This document shows, piece after piece, positions 1 to 9,043 of a DNA stretch of 64,000 nt; the first letter of the stretch is position 1, and every line of letters starts with the position of its first letter. The stretch spans positions 2,054,001 to 2,118,000 of the forward strand of contig NZ_CP021648.1 of assembly GCF_002176815.1 (NCBI RefSeq), given 5' to 3'. The translations under genes and the position numbers were made by a program. The notes under the pieces were generated by a model. That model searched no databases. It was not told where the DNA came from and worked only from the letters and a program-made list of their open reading frames with translations. The stretch comes from Acidovorax sp. T1 (GTDB lineage: Bacteria; Pseudomonadota; Gammaproteobacteria; Burkholderiales; Burkholderiaceae_C).

Positions 1-1257
1 GTGAAAGCAGGCGGCACCAATGTGCTGGACACCCTGATCCAGCTGGCACAGGCCGTGCCGCACACCCACGGCGTGACCCTGGGCATCGGGGCAGGGAGTG
101 TGCTTTTTCTGTGGTTGGCGCGCAAATACCTTGCGCCATGGCTGGTCCGCGCAGGTGTCAGTCCCAAGCTGGCAGATATCGCCTCCAGGCTTGCCCCCAT
201 GCTGGCGGTGGTGGTGTCCACGGCGCTGGTGGCGGCATTGCGCTGGGATCAAACCGCTGGTGTCAGCATTGTTGGCGCCGTGCCGCAAGGCCTTCCCACG
301 CTGGCGCTGCCCAAGTTGTCGTTGCCTGCCATCGAGCAACTGTGGCTGCCGGCGTTGCTCATCTCTCTGGTGGGCTTTGTCGAGAGTGTTTCGGTGGCGC
401 AGTCTCTGGCCCTTCAACGCCAGCAGCGCATCAACCCCAACCGCGAGCTTCTGGGCTTGGGCGCGGCCAATGTCGCCAGCGCGTTGTCTGGTGGGTTTCC
501 TGTCACCGGGGGGTTTGCGCGGTCGGTGGTCAACTTTGCGGCGGGTGCCAATACTCCCCTGGCTGGCGTGATTTCTGCTGTGCTGATGGGCGTGGTGATT
601 GCCTCGTTGACCGGCCTGTTTCACTATTTGCCCCAAGCCGTGCTCGCGGCCACCATCATCGTGGCGGTGGTATCGCTGATTGACATACAGACCCTGCGTG
701 AGGCCTGGCGCTACGACAAGGCCGACGCCATGTCGCTGCTGGCCACCGCAGGGGGCGTGATCGCGTTGGGGGTGGAAGTCGGCATCTTGATGGGGGTAGC
801 GTTGTCGCTGGGCACTTTGGTCTGGCGCAGCAGCCATCCGCACATTGCGGTGGTCGGGCGCGTGCCGGGCACCGAACACTTTCGCAACGTGGCCCGCCAT
901 GCAGTCACCACCGAGCCCGGCCTGATCGCCGTTCGGGTGGATGAAAGCCTGTATTTCGCCAACTCGGATGCTTTGCTGGACCGTGTGGAGCAATTGGTGG
1001 CGGCCCAACCGGATACGCGCCATGTGCTTCTTGTGTGCTCAGCCATCAACCAGATCGACACGACCGCATTGGGCGTATTGACCGATCTGGAGCGCAGTCT
1101 GGCTCAGCGAGGGACTGCGTTGCTTCTCGCTGAAGTCAAGGGTCCTGTACTGGACCGGTTGCAGGGCACGGCATTGGGCCAGCGGCTGGAGGGGCGAATC
1201 TTCTTGAGCACCCATGCTGCCTTTGAACATGCTCGACAGGCTGCCAGCACCGTTTAG
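1..1257 (+). CDS. SulP-family anion permease with C-terminal STAS domain (5' end outside window)
   Basis: This is the C-terminal part of an inner-membrane SulP transporter, the family that moves sulfate, bicarbonate or related anions. The visible 418 codons start at the window edge; whole members run to about 500-600 residues, so the first membrane spans are missing and the GTG at base 1 is not evidence of a start. Several hydrophobic segments fill roughly residues 1-290, including a conserved stretch around GFVESVSVAQ. A cytoplasmic STAS domain follows at about 310-410, with the CSAINQIDTTALGVL region typical of that fold. The substrate cannot be told from sequence. No partner gene lies in the same orientation directly downstream; a 180-bp gap follows. 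Confidence 0.88.
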   Translation: MKAGGTNVLDTLIQLAQAVPHTHGVTLGIGAGSVLFLWLARKYLAPWLVRAGVSPKLADIASRLAPMLAVVVSTALVAALRWDQTAGVSIVGAVPQGLPTLALPKLSLPAIEQLWLPALLISLVGFVESVSVAQSLALQRQQRINPNRELLGLGAANVASALSGGFPVTGGFARSVVNFAAGANTPLAGVISAVLMGVVIASLTGLFHYLPQAVLAATIIVAVVSLIDIQTLREAWRYDKADAMSLLATAGGVIALGVEVGILMGVALSLGTLVWRSSHPHIAVVGRVPGTEHFRNVARHAVTTEPGLIAVRVDESLYFANSDALLDRVEQLVAAQPDTRHVLLVCSAINQIDTTALGVLTDLERSLAQRGTALLLAEVKGPVLDRLQGTALGQRLEGRIFLSTHAAFEHARQAASTV

Positions 1258-1437
1258 AGGCTTTGGATGCAGGTTTGTAATTTTACATAATATACATCGT
1301 ATCTAGTCACACGAGGGCTAAACCTGGCCCGCCACGACCCGTTTCGGGACAATAAAATTCTGGCATCTGGTCATCCAATCCCGCTGAATTTGCCAACCAC
1401 GGTAGCGCAACCGCCTGCGCCCGCACCACCGATCCGT

Positions 1438-2244
1438 ATGAAACTCCTTAAACCGACGACCTCATCTTCGATCCACTTCGGGCACAAAGACAAGGTTTGC
1501 ATCATCACCGGCGGTGCCCAAGGCATTGGCGAGGCCTGTGTCCGCCGCTTTGCGGCTGAAGGTGCCAAACTGGTGATCGTCGATGTGGACGATGTACGCG
1601 GCCAGGCCCTGGCGCAGGAACTGGGCGCGCTGTATGTGCGCTGCGATGTGGGCGATAAATCGCAGGTGGATGCACTGGTGGCCCAGACCCTGGCGGCCTA
1701 CGGGCGCATCGATGTGCTGGTGAACAACGCGGGCATCTTCCGCGCTGCAGACTTTCTGGACGTGACCGAGGCAGACTTTGACGCCGTACTGCGGGTCAAC
1801 CTCAAAGGCTCGTTCCTGGTCGGCCAGGCGGTGGCGCGGGCCATGGCGGCGCACCATGGCGGTCGTGGTGGCGGCGCCATCGTCAACATGAGTTCGGTTA
1901 ACGGCGTGCTGACCATTCCCAGCATCGCGAGCTACAACGTGAGCAAAGGCGGCGTGAACCAGCTCACGCGGGTGATGGCGCTGGCGCTGGCCGACAAGAA
2001 CATCCGTGTCAACGCTGTGGCCCCCGGCACCATCGCCACCGAGCTGGCCGCCAAGGCCGTGCTGACCAGCGACGAGGCCAAGCACAAGATCATGAGCCGC
2101 ACCCCCATGAAGCGGCTGGGCGAGCCGTCGGAGATTGCCGATGTGGTGGCCTGGCTGGCCAGCGACGCTGCCAGCTATGTGACCGGCGAAATCGTGACCG
2201 TGGATGGCGGGCGCATGACGTTGAACTACACCGTCCCCGTCTGA
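1438..2244 (+). CDS. SDR-family NAD(P)-dependent oxidoreductase
   Basis: A 268-residue classical short-chain dehydrogenase/reductase, cytoplasmic. The cofactor loop TGGAQGIG is at about residues 24-31, the structural NNAG motif at about 97-100, and the catalytic Ser near 151 with Tyr166 and Lys170 in YNVSK. The C-terminal VTGEIVTVDGG is also typical of the family. I chose the ATG at 1438; a TTG in frame at 1390 is open but adds a Pro/Ala-rich tail uncommon in SDRs. The substrate is not predictable. The gene stands alone between the SulP gene and a CR1 repeat, with convergent minus-strand genes beyond. Confidence 0.9.
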   Translation: MKLLKPTTSSSIHFGHKDKVCIITGGAQGIGEACVRRFAAEGAKLVIVDVDDVRGQALAQELGALYVRCDVGDKSQVDALVAQTLAAYGRIDVLVNNAGIFRAADFLDVTEADFDAVLRVNLKGSFLVGQAVARAMAAHHGGRGGGAIVNMSSVNGVLTIPSIASYNVSKGGVNQLTRVMALALADKNIRVNAVAPGTIATELAAKAVLTSDEAKHKIMSRTPMKRLGEPSEIADVVAWLASDAASYVTGEIVTVDGGRMTLNYTVPV

Positions 2245-2267
2245 TTCAGTCTGCAGAATACTACTGA

Positions 2268-2316
2268 ATTGATAGCTGCTAGCGCTTTCTGCATAAGCGT
2301 TAGCGGCCATTTTTAC
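2268..2316 (+). repeat. CR1 dispersed repeat, copy 1
   Basis: The first of the CR1 family: a TAGCTGCTAGCGCTT left part, a short spacer, then AAGCGTTAGCGG and a pyrimidine-rich end. It is imperfectly palindromic and sits between the convergent SDR and MATE genes. Confidence 0.75.
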
Positions 2317-2323
2317 CCTATTT

Positions 2324-3731
2324 TTATGCCTGCGGCATGCGCCGCAGCAAACCCGCCATGCTGCGCGGCCAGCCGACCGGGCCGAACCAGGCACCGCCCG
2401 CAACGGCCCAGGCGTTGACAGCGCCGTAGAGCACCAGGGCCACGCCCTGCGCCGCAAACACGGCCGCCAAGCCACTGCCCCAGCGCAGCGCCAGCCAGCC
2501 ACCGGTCACCGCAATGGCAAGCCGCACGATGTTGCCGATCACCGGCCAGAGCAGGCGCCCTGCCCCTTGCGAGGCAAAGTACAGCACCAGGCCCAAGCCG
2601 AAAAAGCCATACACGGGGCCGACGGTGCGCAGATACAGCGCGCCCGCCTCCAGCATGGCGGGGTCGCTGTTGAACAGCGACAGCCACGCGTTGGGAAAGG
2701 CCGCCGCCCACAAGCCAATCGCCTCGGCCATCACAAACGCCATGGCCGCGCCGATCCAGGTGGCGCGCAAGGCGCGTTCGCGCTGGCCCGCGCCGATGCA
2801 GGTGCCCACCATGGCCACCAGCGGCGCGCCCAGGCCAAAGACCAGCGGCACCAGCAGATATTCGAGCCGCGACGCCGTGCCATAGCCCGCGATGGCTGCC
2901 GTGCCAAAGCCGCCCACCAGCGCGGTGGTGACGCCAATCGCCAGGTTGGTGGCCACGGTAGAGACGGTGCCCACCAGCCCCACCCGCAAAATGTCCTTGA
3001 ACAACACCCACCGAAAACGGATGTGCGTCAACGACGGCCGCAGCAGGCTGCGCGGCGACCACAAATACGCCGCCAGCACCGCGCTGCCGACCAGGTAATA
3101 CGCCATCAACGCAATGGCCCCGCCGGCAATGCCCAGGCCGGGCATGGGGCCCCAGCCAAAGATGAGCAGTGGCGACAACGGTACCAGCACGAAGGCGCCC
3201 AGCACCGTCACATACGCCGGCACCGCCATGTTGCCCGTGCCCCGGATCACGGCCGACAGCGTGTTGAACAGCCACACCAAAAACGCGCTCGCAAACACCC
3301 AGTTGGAATAGACCAGCGCCGCGTCCAGCGCGCCGCCAGTGCCGCCCATGCGGGTGTAAAGCCAGCGCCCTCCTCCCACCACGCCCACGGTAAAGACCAG
3401 CGAAAACACCGCCGCAATCACCAACGCGTGTAGCACCAGCGCATCGGCATGCGTCCCGCCGTCGGGCCCCCAAAGCACGGGCGATGGCCGATGCGATGCC
3501 GCCGCCCATGGCGCCCGCAGAGGTCATCTGCATCAGCATGACCACCGGGAACACCAGCGCCATGCCCGCCAGCGCATCGGTGCCCAGCTGGCCAACAAAA
3601 TAGGTCTCGATAAGCCCGACGCCCGCCTGCGCCAGCATCACCAGCACATTGGGCGCGGCCAGCCGCAGCAGCGTGGGCGCGATGGGCGCCTCCAGCAGCA
3701 TGCGGGTGCGTGGGTTCAGTGCATCGGTCAT
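2324..3731 (-). pseudogene. MATE-family efflux transporter, broken by a 1-nt frameshift
   Basis: MATE transporters are 12-span inner-membrane Na+/H+ antiporters that export cationic drugs and metabolites. The first ~85 residues, including the conserved ETYFVGQLGTDALAG stretch, read from the ATG at 3731. The other ~380 residues, with the second half and all later membrane spans, read in another frame beginning near 3478. Removing one base from the C/G run around 3466-3474 joins the two into one ~468-residue protein of normal family length. The start overlaps the stop of the MaoC gene by 4 nt, so the two are probably co-transcribed. It could be a true pseudogene or a base-call error. Confidence 0.82.
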
Positions 3732-4246
3732 GCAGTCACCGCCGCTGCGCCAGGCCGACGCGGCACCACGATGCGCACGGTGGACAGCTGCAGCACATCG
3801 CCGTGCTGGTTGCGGGTCTCGCTGCGCACGGTGACCATGCCACGGTCCGGCTTGGATTTGGAGGGCTGGATCTGCACCACCTCGCTCACCACATGCAGCA
3901 CATCGGTGGCGCGCGTGGGCCGGGGCCAGCTCAGCTCGCCCCCGGCTCCGATGATGCCGCCCGCAATCGGCAGGCCGCTGGTCACCTGCAGGCGCATGGT
4001 CACGGCCGCCGTGTGCCAGCCGCTGGCGGCCAGGCCGCCAAACAGGGTGGCGCGGGCTGCGGTGTCGTCCAGGTGGAAGGGCTGTGGGTCGAACTGTGCA
4101 GCAAAGGAGATGATCTGCGCCTCGTCCATGGCGTACTCGCCACTTTTGAATCGGTCGCCCACCGTCAGGTCGTCCAGATAAATCAGCGGGTTGCCTGTCG
4201 TTGAGGTGCAGCTGGCGTGGGTATCCGTCATGTCATTGGCTTTCAT
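3728..4246 (-). CDS. MaoC-like hot-dog dehydratase/hydratase
   Basis: A 172-residue single hot-dog domain protein of the MaoC family, which hydrates enoyl-CoA or related thioesters. The FDPQPFHLDD segment carries the Asp and His of the hydratase motif, followed by FGGLAASGWHTAA, the usual active-site helix region. An internal ATG at 4231 is a possible alternative start. Its stop overlaps the start of the MATE gene (ATGA), and the MFS gene ends 25 bp upstream, suggesting a marR-MFS-maoC-MATE minus-strand unit. The substrate is unknown. Confidence 0.82.
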   Translation of the reverse strand: MKANDMTDTHASCTSTTGNPLIYLDDLTVGDRFKSGEYAMDEAQIISFAAQFDPQPFHLDDTAARATLFGGLAASGWHTAAVTMRLQVTSGLPIAGGIIGAGGELSWPRPTRATDVLHVVSEVVQIQPSKSKPDRGMVTVRSETRNQHGDVLQLSTVRIVVPRRPGAAAVTA

Positions 4247-4271
4247 TCAAGGGGATGGATGCCTTGTGGGC

Positions 4272-5531
4272 TCAGGCGGCGGTGGCTGCCGGGCGCACCG
4301 GGCGTGCTTCGCGGATGGGCAAATGGACCAAAGCGGCCCCCACGGCCAGCACGACGTCGATGTACCAGACCCAGTCATAGCTGCCCGTGGCCTGGAACAC
4401 GGTTCCGCCCAGATAGGCACCAAAAAAGCCGCCAATCTGGTGCGCCAGCATCACGATGCCGAACAACATGGCCATGTTGGCCGTGCCAAACATTTTGGCA
4501 ACCAGGCCGACCGTGGGCGGCACGGTAGACAGGAACGTCACGCCCATGACCGCCGCAAAGACCAGCACCACGGCGGGTGTCTTGGGCGCAAACAAGAAAA
4601 CGAGCACCGCCAGGCCGCGCGTGGCGTACAGCAGCGACAACAGCGACTTCATGCGCCAGCGGCCCACAGCCCAGCCCATGGCAAGGCTGCCGACGATGTT
4701 GAACAAACCAATCATGGCCAGTGACCACCCACCAATCTCGGGCGGCAGACCACACGCGGCGATGACACCCGGAAGGTGCGTGGCCAAAAACGCCACGTGA
4801 AAGCCGAACACCAAAAAACCCGCTGCCAGATAACGGTAGCTGGGCATGGCCAGCGCCTGGGCAATGGCTTCGCGCGCCGTCAGCGCCTTCTGGCCCGATG
4901 CGGCGGCAGCCTGCGCGGCCATGGCATTGGAGTTGCCCTTGAGCACCCACACCGCAGGCAGCGCCAGCAGCACCAGCACCCCCAGCCACTGCATCGCACT
5001 AGCCCAGCCCACTGCGGCTGTCAGGCCAATGGCGATGGGCGCCATCGCAAACTGCCCGAACGACCCGCCTGCGTTGACGATGCCGCTGGCCAAACCGCGC
5101 TTGCTCGCAGGCACCAGCCGCGCCGTGGCCGCCATCACCACCGACGGTCCGGCCATGCCCGCACCGCCAGCAGCCAGCACACCGATGGCAAAAATCAGGC
5201 CCGCCGTTGTGGTCATGTAAGGCGTTATGAACGTGCCCAAAGCCACCAGCGCAACGCCCAGCAGGATTACACGCCCCGTGCCAATGCGGTCGGCCACGGC
5301 GCCCGCAAAGGGCTGCGTCAGGCCCCACCAAAGCTGACCAAACGCAAAAGCCAGGCTGATGCTGCCAATGCCCAGCCCGGTGGAGGTGTTGAGCGACGAC
5401 AGGAACAGACCCATCGTCTGGCGCGTGCCCATCGTCAGTGCAAACGCGCCTGCGGCGGCCAGCAGCACCAGCCACAAGGTCCACGGTGCGCTGGATTTGG
5501 CTGCCGCTTGAGGGGTGTTGTCAGTCGTCAT
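4272..5531 (-). CDS. MFS transporter
   Basis: A 419-residue major facilitator superfamily permease with about 12 hydrophobic segments and a soluble loop in the middle. The loop between spans 2 and 3 holds GAVADRIGTGRVIL, a recognisable motif A. I chose the ATG at 5531 because it overlaps the end of the marR gene by 11 nt, a typical coupled arrangement; the frame stays open upstream to 5579 but without support. Being behind a MarR regulator suggests export or uptake of a small aromatic or acidic compound, which is inference. Confidence 0.87.
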   Translation of the reverse strand: MTTDNTPQAAAKSSAPWTLWLVLLAAAGAFALTMGTRQTMGLFLSSLNTSTGLGIGSISLAFAFGQLWWGLTQPFAGAVADRIGTGRVILLGVALVALGTFITPYMTTTAGLIFAIGVLAAGGAGMAGPSVVMAATARLVPASKRGLASGIVNAGGSFGQFAMAPIAIGLTAAVGWASAMQWLGVLVLLALPAVWVLKGNSNAMAAQAAAASGQKALTAREAIAQALAMPSYRYLAAGFLVFGFHVAFLATHLPGVIAACGLPPEIGGWSLAMIGLFNIVGSLAMGWAVGRWRMKSLLSLLYATRGLAVLVFLFAPKTPAVVLVFAAVMGVTFLSTVPPTVGLVAKMFGTANMAMLFGIVMLAHQIGGFFGAYLGGTVFQATGSYDWVWYIDVVLAVGAALVHLPIREARPVRPAATAA

Positions 5532-6021
5532 GGCCAGCGTCCTGCGCGGGCAATGCCGCCAGCAAGGCGAGCGAATCATCCACCAAGGCGTGCAAGGCCA
5601 TCACGCGCTCCACGCCCAGCGTTTCGTTCAGCGCAAGCTGGGCCGCCTTCCAGTGGCGCTGCGCCTCGGCACGCTTGTCGCGACCCGCGTCGGTGATGTG
5701 CACCAGGCGGCTGCGGGCATCAGCGCCCGCATCCAGCGTCACCCAGCCCGCATCGACCAAGGGGCGCAGGTTGCGGGTCAGCGTGGAGGCATCCATTTTC
5801 ATGGCCACCGCCAAGTCGCCGGGGCGGATCGGCCCCAGCTTGAGCACATGCGACAGCAGCGAATACTGCGTGGTCTTGAGCCCGCACTGCACCATTTCGG
5901 CGTCGTAGTGGGTCGCCACACGGCGCATCAGCTGGCGCAGCTTGAAGTTGGTACAGCCCTGCGGCAGCGCCTGGGTGGCGGTCGGTACGCCAGAGTCCAT
6001 GGTGGAGATGTTGGCTTGCAT
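5521..6021 (-). CDS. MarR-family transcriptional regulator
   Basis: A 166-residue winged-helix regulator. The recognition region reads LAVAMKMDASTLTRNLRPL, followed by the wing with DARSRLVHITDAG, both standard for MarR. It probably represses the MFS-MaoC-MATE genes behind it and perhaps the divergent thioesterase-gloA pair, because the 73-bp spacer contains two operator-like sites. MarR proteins usually release DNA when bound to phenolic or lipophilic ligands; the ligand here is unknown. Confidence 0.88.
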   Translation of the reverse strand: MQANISTMDSGVPTATQALPQGCTNFKLRQLMRRVATHYDAEMVQCGLKTTQYSLLSHVLKLGPIRPGDLAVAMKMDASTLTRNLRPLVDAGWVTLDAGADARSRLVHITDAGRDKRAEAQRHWKAAQLALNETLGVERVMALHALVDDSLALLAALPAQDAGHDD

Positions 6022-6029
6022 GGATTTGA

Positions 6030-6056
6030 TTGTATCTGCAACAATTGCATGTGCAA
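6030..6056. promoter_or_regulatory. Tandem operator-like sites between marR and the thioesterase gene
   Basis: Two 12-bp sites of the form TTGYATNTGCAA occur as TTGTATCTGCAA (6030-6041) and TTGCATGTGCAA (6045-6056). The second is a near-perfect dyad. Their place in the divergent promoter region makes them the likely MarR binding sites; this is inference. Confidence 0.5.
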
Positions 6057-6094
6057 CATATCCATTTCAACCACAACTGTGACCAGGACACCCC

Positions 6095-6646
6095 ATGACC
6101 CAACACAACCACCTCGAACACTGGCTGGCGCAGGAGCGCGACATCCTCGCCACCCTGGACGCAGGCCCCGGCCCGGGCGTGGCCAGCCGCGAGCAGATCG
6201 CCCACCTGAACGGCCTGCAGCAAATGCAGGCCATGCTGCGTGGCGAGCTGCCCTATGCCGCTATTGCCAAGACGCTGGATTTTTTGATCGTCGAAGTGGG
6301 CGAAGGCACCGCCATCTTCCAGGGCACGCCCCGCGCCGAGCACCTCAACCCCATGGGCACCGTGCACGGCGGCTGGTTTGCCACCCTGCTCGACTCGGCC
6401 CTGGGCTGCGCCGTGCACACGCGCATGGAGCCGGGGCGTGGCTACACCACGGCCGAGCTGGGCATCAACCTGGTCAAGGCCATTACGCCCAAGGTGCAGC
6501 GCGTGCGCGCCGAAGGCCGCGTGATCCACAGCGGGCGCCAACTGGCCACGGCCGAGGCGCGCCTGGTGGGGCCGGATGGCACGCTGTATGCCCACGCCAC
6601 CACCACCTGCCTGGTTTTTGACTTGCCGGCACAATCGAAAGGATGA
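6095..6646 (+). CDS. PaaI-type hot-dog thioesterase
   Basis: A 183-residue acyl-CoA thioesterase of the PaaI/hot-dog class. The motif [20 protein letters not shown] carries the conserved His-Gly-Gly of the family and the C-terminal half has the usual alternating strands. An AGGA lies ahead of the ATG. Its stop overlaps the start of gloA (ATGA), so the two are translationally coupled. The long N-terminal helix (about 60 residues) is common in PaaI members of this group. Substrate unknown. Confidence 0.85.
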   Translation: MTQHNHLEHWLAQERDILATLDAGPGPGVASREQIAHLNGLQQMQAMLRGELPYAAIAKTLDFLIVEVGEGTAIFQGTPRAEHLNPMGTVHGGWFATLLDSALGCAVHTRMEPGRGYTTAELGINLVKAITPKVQRVRAEGRVIHSGRQLATAEARLVGPDGTLYAHATTTCLVFDLPAQSKG

Positions 6647-7056
6647 AATTCCTCCACACGATGCTGCGCGTTGGCAACCTTCAACGCTCGATTGATTTCT
6701 ACACCCAGGTGCTGGGCATGCAACTGCTGCGCCAGTCCGAGAACCCCGAGTACAAATACTCGTTGGCGTTTCTGGGATTCGAGGGCGGCAACCCCAGCCA
6801 GGCCGAGATCGAGCTGACCTACAACTGGGGCACCGAGAGCTACGACCACGGCAATGCCTATGGCCATATTGCGCTGGGCGTGCCTGATGCCTACGCCGCG
6901 TGTGAAAAGATCCGGGCCGCCGGCGGTAACGTGACGCGCGAAGCAGGCCCGGTCAAGGGCGGCACCACGGTGATCGCGTTCGTGACCGACCCGGATGGCT
7001 ACAAGATCGAGCTGATCCAGCGCGCCGATGGCGCTGCCGGTGCGGGGCTGCGGTAA
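6643..7056 (+). CDS. gloA: Lactoylglutathione lyase (glyoxalase I)
   Basis: Glyoxalase I isomerises the methylglyoxal-glutathione hemithioacetal to S-lactoylglutathione in the cytoplasm. The 137-residue length is that of the bacterial Ni2+-type enzyme. All four metal ligands are in place: His5, Glu57, His75 and Glu123. The family signatures [16 protein letters not shown] and [13 protein letters not shown] are clear. The gene overlaps the upstream thioesterase by 4 nt and is followed by a CR1 repeat and a strong terminator. Confidence 0.96.
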   Translation: MKFLHTMLRVGNLQRSIDFYTQVLGMQLLRQSENPEYKYSLAFLGFEGGNPSQAEIELTYNWGTESYDHGNAYGHIALGVPDAYAACEKIRAAGGNVTREAGPVKGGTTVIAFVTDPDGYKIELIQRADGAAGAGLR

Positions 7057-7067
7057 CTGGTTACTAT

Positions 7068-7120
7068 TAATTAGATAGCTGCTCGCGCTTTATGGATAAG
7101 CGCTAACAGCGTATTTGACC
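7068..7120 (+). repeat. CR1 dispersed repeat, copy 2
   Basis: GATAGCTGCTCGCGCTTTATGG then AAGCGCTAACAGC, with the same layout as the other copies. It lies between the gloA stop and the terminator. Confidence 0.75.
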
Positions 7121-7123
7121 AAT

Positions 7124-7150
7124 AAAAAACCCGGCAATGCCGGGTTTTTT
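7124..7150. terminator. Bidirectional rho-independent terminator
   Basis: A run of six A, then CCCGGCAATGCCGGG, then six T. It can serve both the plus-strand gloA transcript and the minus-strand OmpA-like gene. Confidence 0.9.
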
Positions 7151-7169
7151 GGTAAAGGCAGGTTCGCGA

Positions 7170-7706
7170 TCACTGGGCGCTCAAGGCCACTTCCACGCGG
7201 CGGGCTTCGGCGTTGCTGCCGCTCGCCGTGGTTTCTTCGGGCTTCTTGAGCTCGATCTTGTCTTCGGCCACGCCCAGCGCTGTCAGGGCATCGCGCACGG
7301 CAAAGGCGCGCTGCTTGGCCAATTCGGCGTTCAGGGCCGCATCGCCGGTGGCGTCATGAAAGCCTGAGACGACTGCCTTTTTGCCTTCGGCCACACCCTT
7401 GACAACGTCGGCCAGGGCTTCGTTGGCGCCTGCAGCCAGGTCGGCCTTGGCGCTGGCAAAGTAGAACTTCACCACGCCGTTTTCCACGCGCACGCTGGCG
7501 CCATCGGTGACCACTGCGCCAGCGACGGGTGCTGCTGGCGCGTTGCTTGCTTCAGTGGTTGCGGCCAGCTTGGGCGCTGCGGGGCCGCGCACCTGCTTGA
7601 CCACCGCGGTGCCCACCACCACAGAGATCACCAACGCAATCAGTGCAAACAGAAAACCGAGGGCAAAACGTTGCTGGCTGTCGTTGTCCGAGCTCTTGAA
7701 AGACAT
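7170..7706 (-). CDS. OmpA-like domain protein with N-terminal membrane anchor
   Basis: A 178-residue protein with a short cytoplasmic head, one transmembrane segment (about residues 15-37), a flexible Ala/Pro-rich linker and a C-terminal OmpA-like fold (about 80-178). In the domain, KFYFASAKADLAAGA replaces the usual start of the peptidoglycan-binding domain and NAEARRVEVAL is its closing strand. It lacks a cleavable signal, so it probably faces the periplasm while held in the inner membrane. The ATG at 7706 has GGAG upstream. The exact role is unknown. Confidence 0.75.
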   Translation of the reverse strand: MSFKSSDNDSQQRFALGFLFALIALVISVVVGTAVVKQVRGPAAPKLAATTEASNAPAAPVAGAVVTDGASVRVENGVVKFYFASAKADLAAGANEALADVVKGVAEGKKAVVSGFHDATGDAALNAELAKQRAFAVRDALTALGVAEDKIELKKPEETTASGSNAEARRVEVALSAQ

Positions 7707-7765
7707 GGTGCAGAACTCCGTAAATAATGGTTTGCTGGATAAGGCCGCGATTCTAAAGTGTTGCC

Positions 7766-8359
7766 ATGACGATGCACCCCGTACCCCACCGTGACCCGGC
7801 ACCCATGCTTGAGCGCGCCCTGCAGGAATGGGGCGACCGCAGCGATCTGTGGGTGTTCGGCTATGCCTCGCTGATCTGGCGGCCCGATTTTGACTATGCC
7901 GAGCGCCGCCCCGCCACGGTCCACGGCTGGCACCGGGCGCTGAAAATGTGGAGCCGCATTAACCGCGGCACGCCCGAGTGCCCTGGCCTGGTGTTTGGCA
8001 TGCTGTCGGGCGGCAGCTGCCGTGGCATGGTGTTCCGCGTGGACAAGGCACATGCCCGACAGGTGATGATCAACCTGTGGCAGCGCGAGATGGTCACCGC
8101 CGTGTACGACCCGCGCTGGCTGGTGTGCCACACGCCCCATGGCCCGGTGCAGGCGCTGGCCTTCACCCTGTCGCGCAAAAGCCCCAACCACACGGGCGAG
8201 CTGCCCGACCACGAGGTCTGCCGCATTTTTGAGCAGGCCAGCGGGCGGTATGGCACGACGCGGGACTACGCCCAGGCCACGTACGACGAGTTGCGCAAGC
8301 ACGGCATTCACGACAGGGCTTTGGCCCGGTTGATCGCATTGGCAAAAAAAGACGCGTAA
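7766..8359 (+). CDS. ChaC-like gamma-glutamylcyclotransferase
   Basis: A 197-residue protein of the ChaC family, which cleaves glutathione to 5-oxoproline and Cys-Gly in the cytoplasm. The substrate-binding loop FGYASLIW near residues 31-38 matches the family FGYGSLIW signature with Gly to Ala. RPATVHGWHRAL and FTLSRKSPNHTGEL are further family stretches. It is transcribed away from the OmpA-like gene and is followed by sodC. Glutathione specificity follows from the family, not from anything tested here. Confidence 0.85.
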   Translation: MTMHPVPHRDPAPMLERALQEWGDRSDLWVFGYASLIWRPDFDYAERRPATVHGWHRALKMWSRINRGTPECPGLVFGMLSGGSCRGMVFRVDKAHARQVMINLWQREMVTAVYDPRWLVCHTPHGPVQALAFTLSRKSPNHTGELPDHEVCRIFEQASGRYGTTRDYAQATYDELRKHGIHDRALARLIALAKKDA

Positions 8360-8463
8360 TTCGCGACCGTCCCCGATACGATGGCGGTCACTGCAGGCAG
8401 GCATCGTCAACGATGTCCACGCCGTGCGGTGTTCTTCGGCATCTGTTCAAAGGAGTGTGGGTC

Positions 8464-8994
8464 ATGAATCCTCGTTTCACCCTGTCGATTCTGTCGTCGC
8501 TGGTGGCTGCTGTCGCCCTGGCAGGCTGCGCATCGCACCCCGCGGGCAACCGCGCCGCAGCCAAACTGGAGCCCACCCGCGGCAGCACGACCACCGGTAC
8601 CGTGACCTTTGTCCAGACCGGCGGTGGCGTGCAAGTGTCCGGGGAAATCCGCGGCCTCAAGCCCGGTGCCGAGCATGGCTTTCATATCCACGAAAAAGGC
8701 GATTGCTCCAGCGGCGACGGCATGAGCACGGGCGGCCACTTCAACCCCGGCGGCAAAGCCCACGGCCACCACGGCATGGGCGACCACCACACCGGCGACC
8801 TGCCCAGCCTCAAGGCCGACGCCAACGGCGTGGCCACGTTGAACTTTGAATCCAGCACCATCCGCGTGGGCAGCACCGACAACAACATCGTTGGCCGTGG
8901 CCTCATCGTGCACCGCGACCCCGACGACTACAAAACCCAGCCCACCGGCAATGCAGGCCCACGCCTGGCCTGCGCGGTGATTGCGGCCCAGTAA
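8464..8994 (+). CDS. sodC: Cu/Zn superoxide dismutase, lipoprotein form
   Basis: Periplasmic superoxide dismutase of 176 residues. The start at 8464 is preceded by AAGGAG at a good distance. A signal peptide ends in the lipobox LAGC, so the enzyme is predicted to be lipid-anchored. Metal-site motifs GFHIHEKGDCS and GGHFNPGGKAHGHHG are present, as is the C-terminal region with GPRLACAVI carrying the second Cys of the disulfide. A terminator follows immediately, shared with the convergent MobA-like gene. Confidence 0.93.
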   Translation: MNPRFTLSILSSLVAAVALAGCASHPAGNRAAAKLEPTRGSTTTGTVTFVQTGGGVQVSGEIRGLKPGAEHGFHIHEKGDCSSGDGMSTGGHFNPGGKAHGHHGMGDHHTGDLPSLKADANGVATLNFESSTIRVGSTDNNIVGRGLIVHRDPDDYKTQPTGNAGPRLACAVIAAQ

Positions 8995-9013
8995 GCCAAA
9001 CACCCATCTAACC

Positions 9014-9043
9014 AAAGCCGCTGCACCGTGCAGCGGCTTTTTT
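9014..9043. terminator. Bidirectional rho-independent terminator
   Basis: AAAGCCGCTGCACC pairs with GTGCAGCGGC, followed by a T run. It lies between the convergent sodC and MobA-like genes. Confidence 0.88.
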
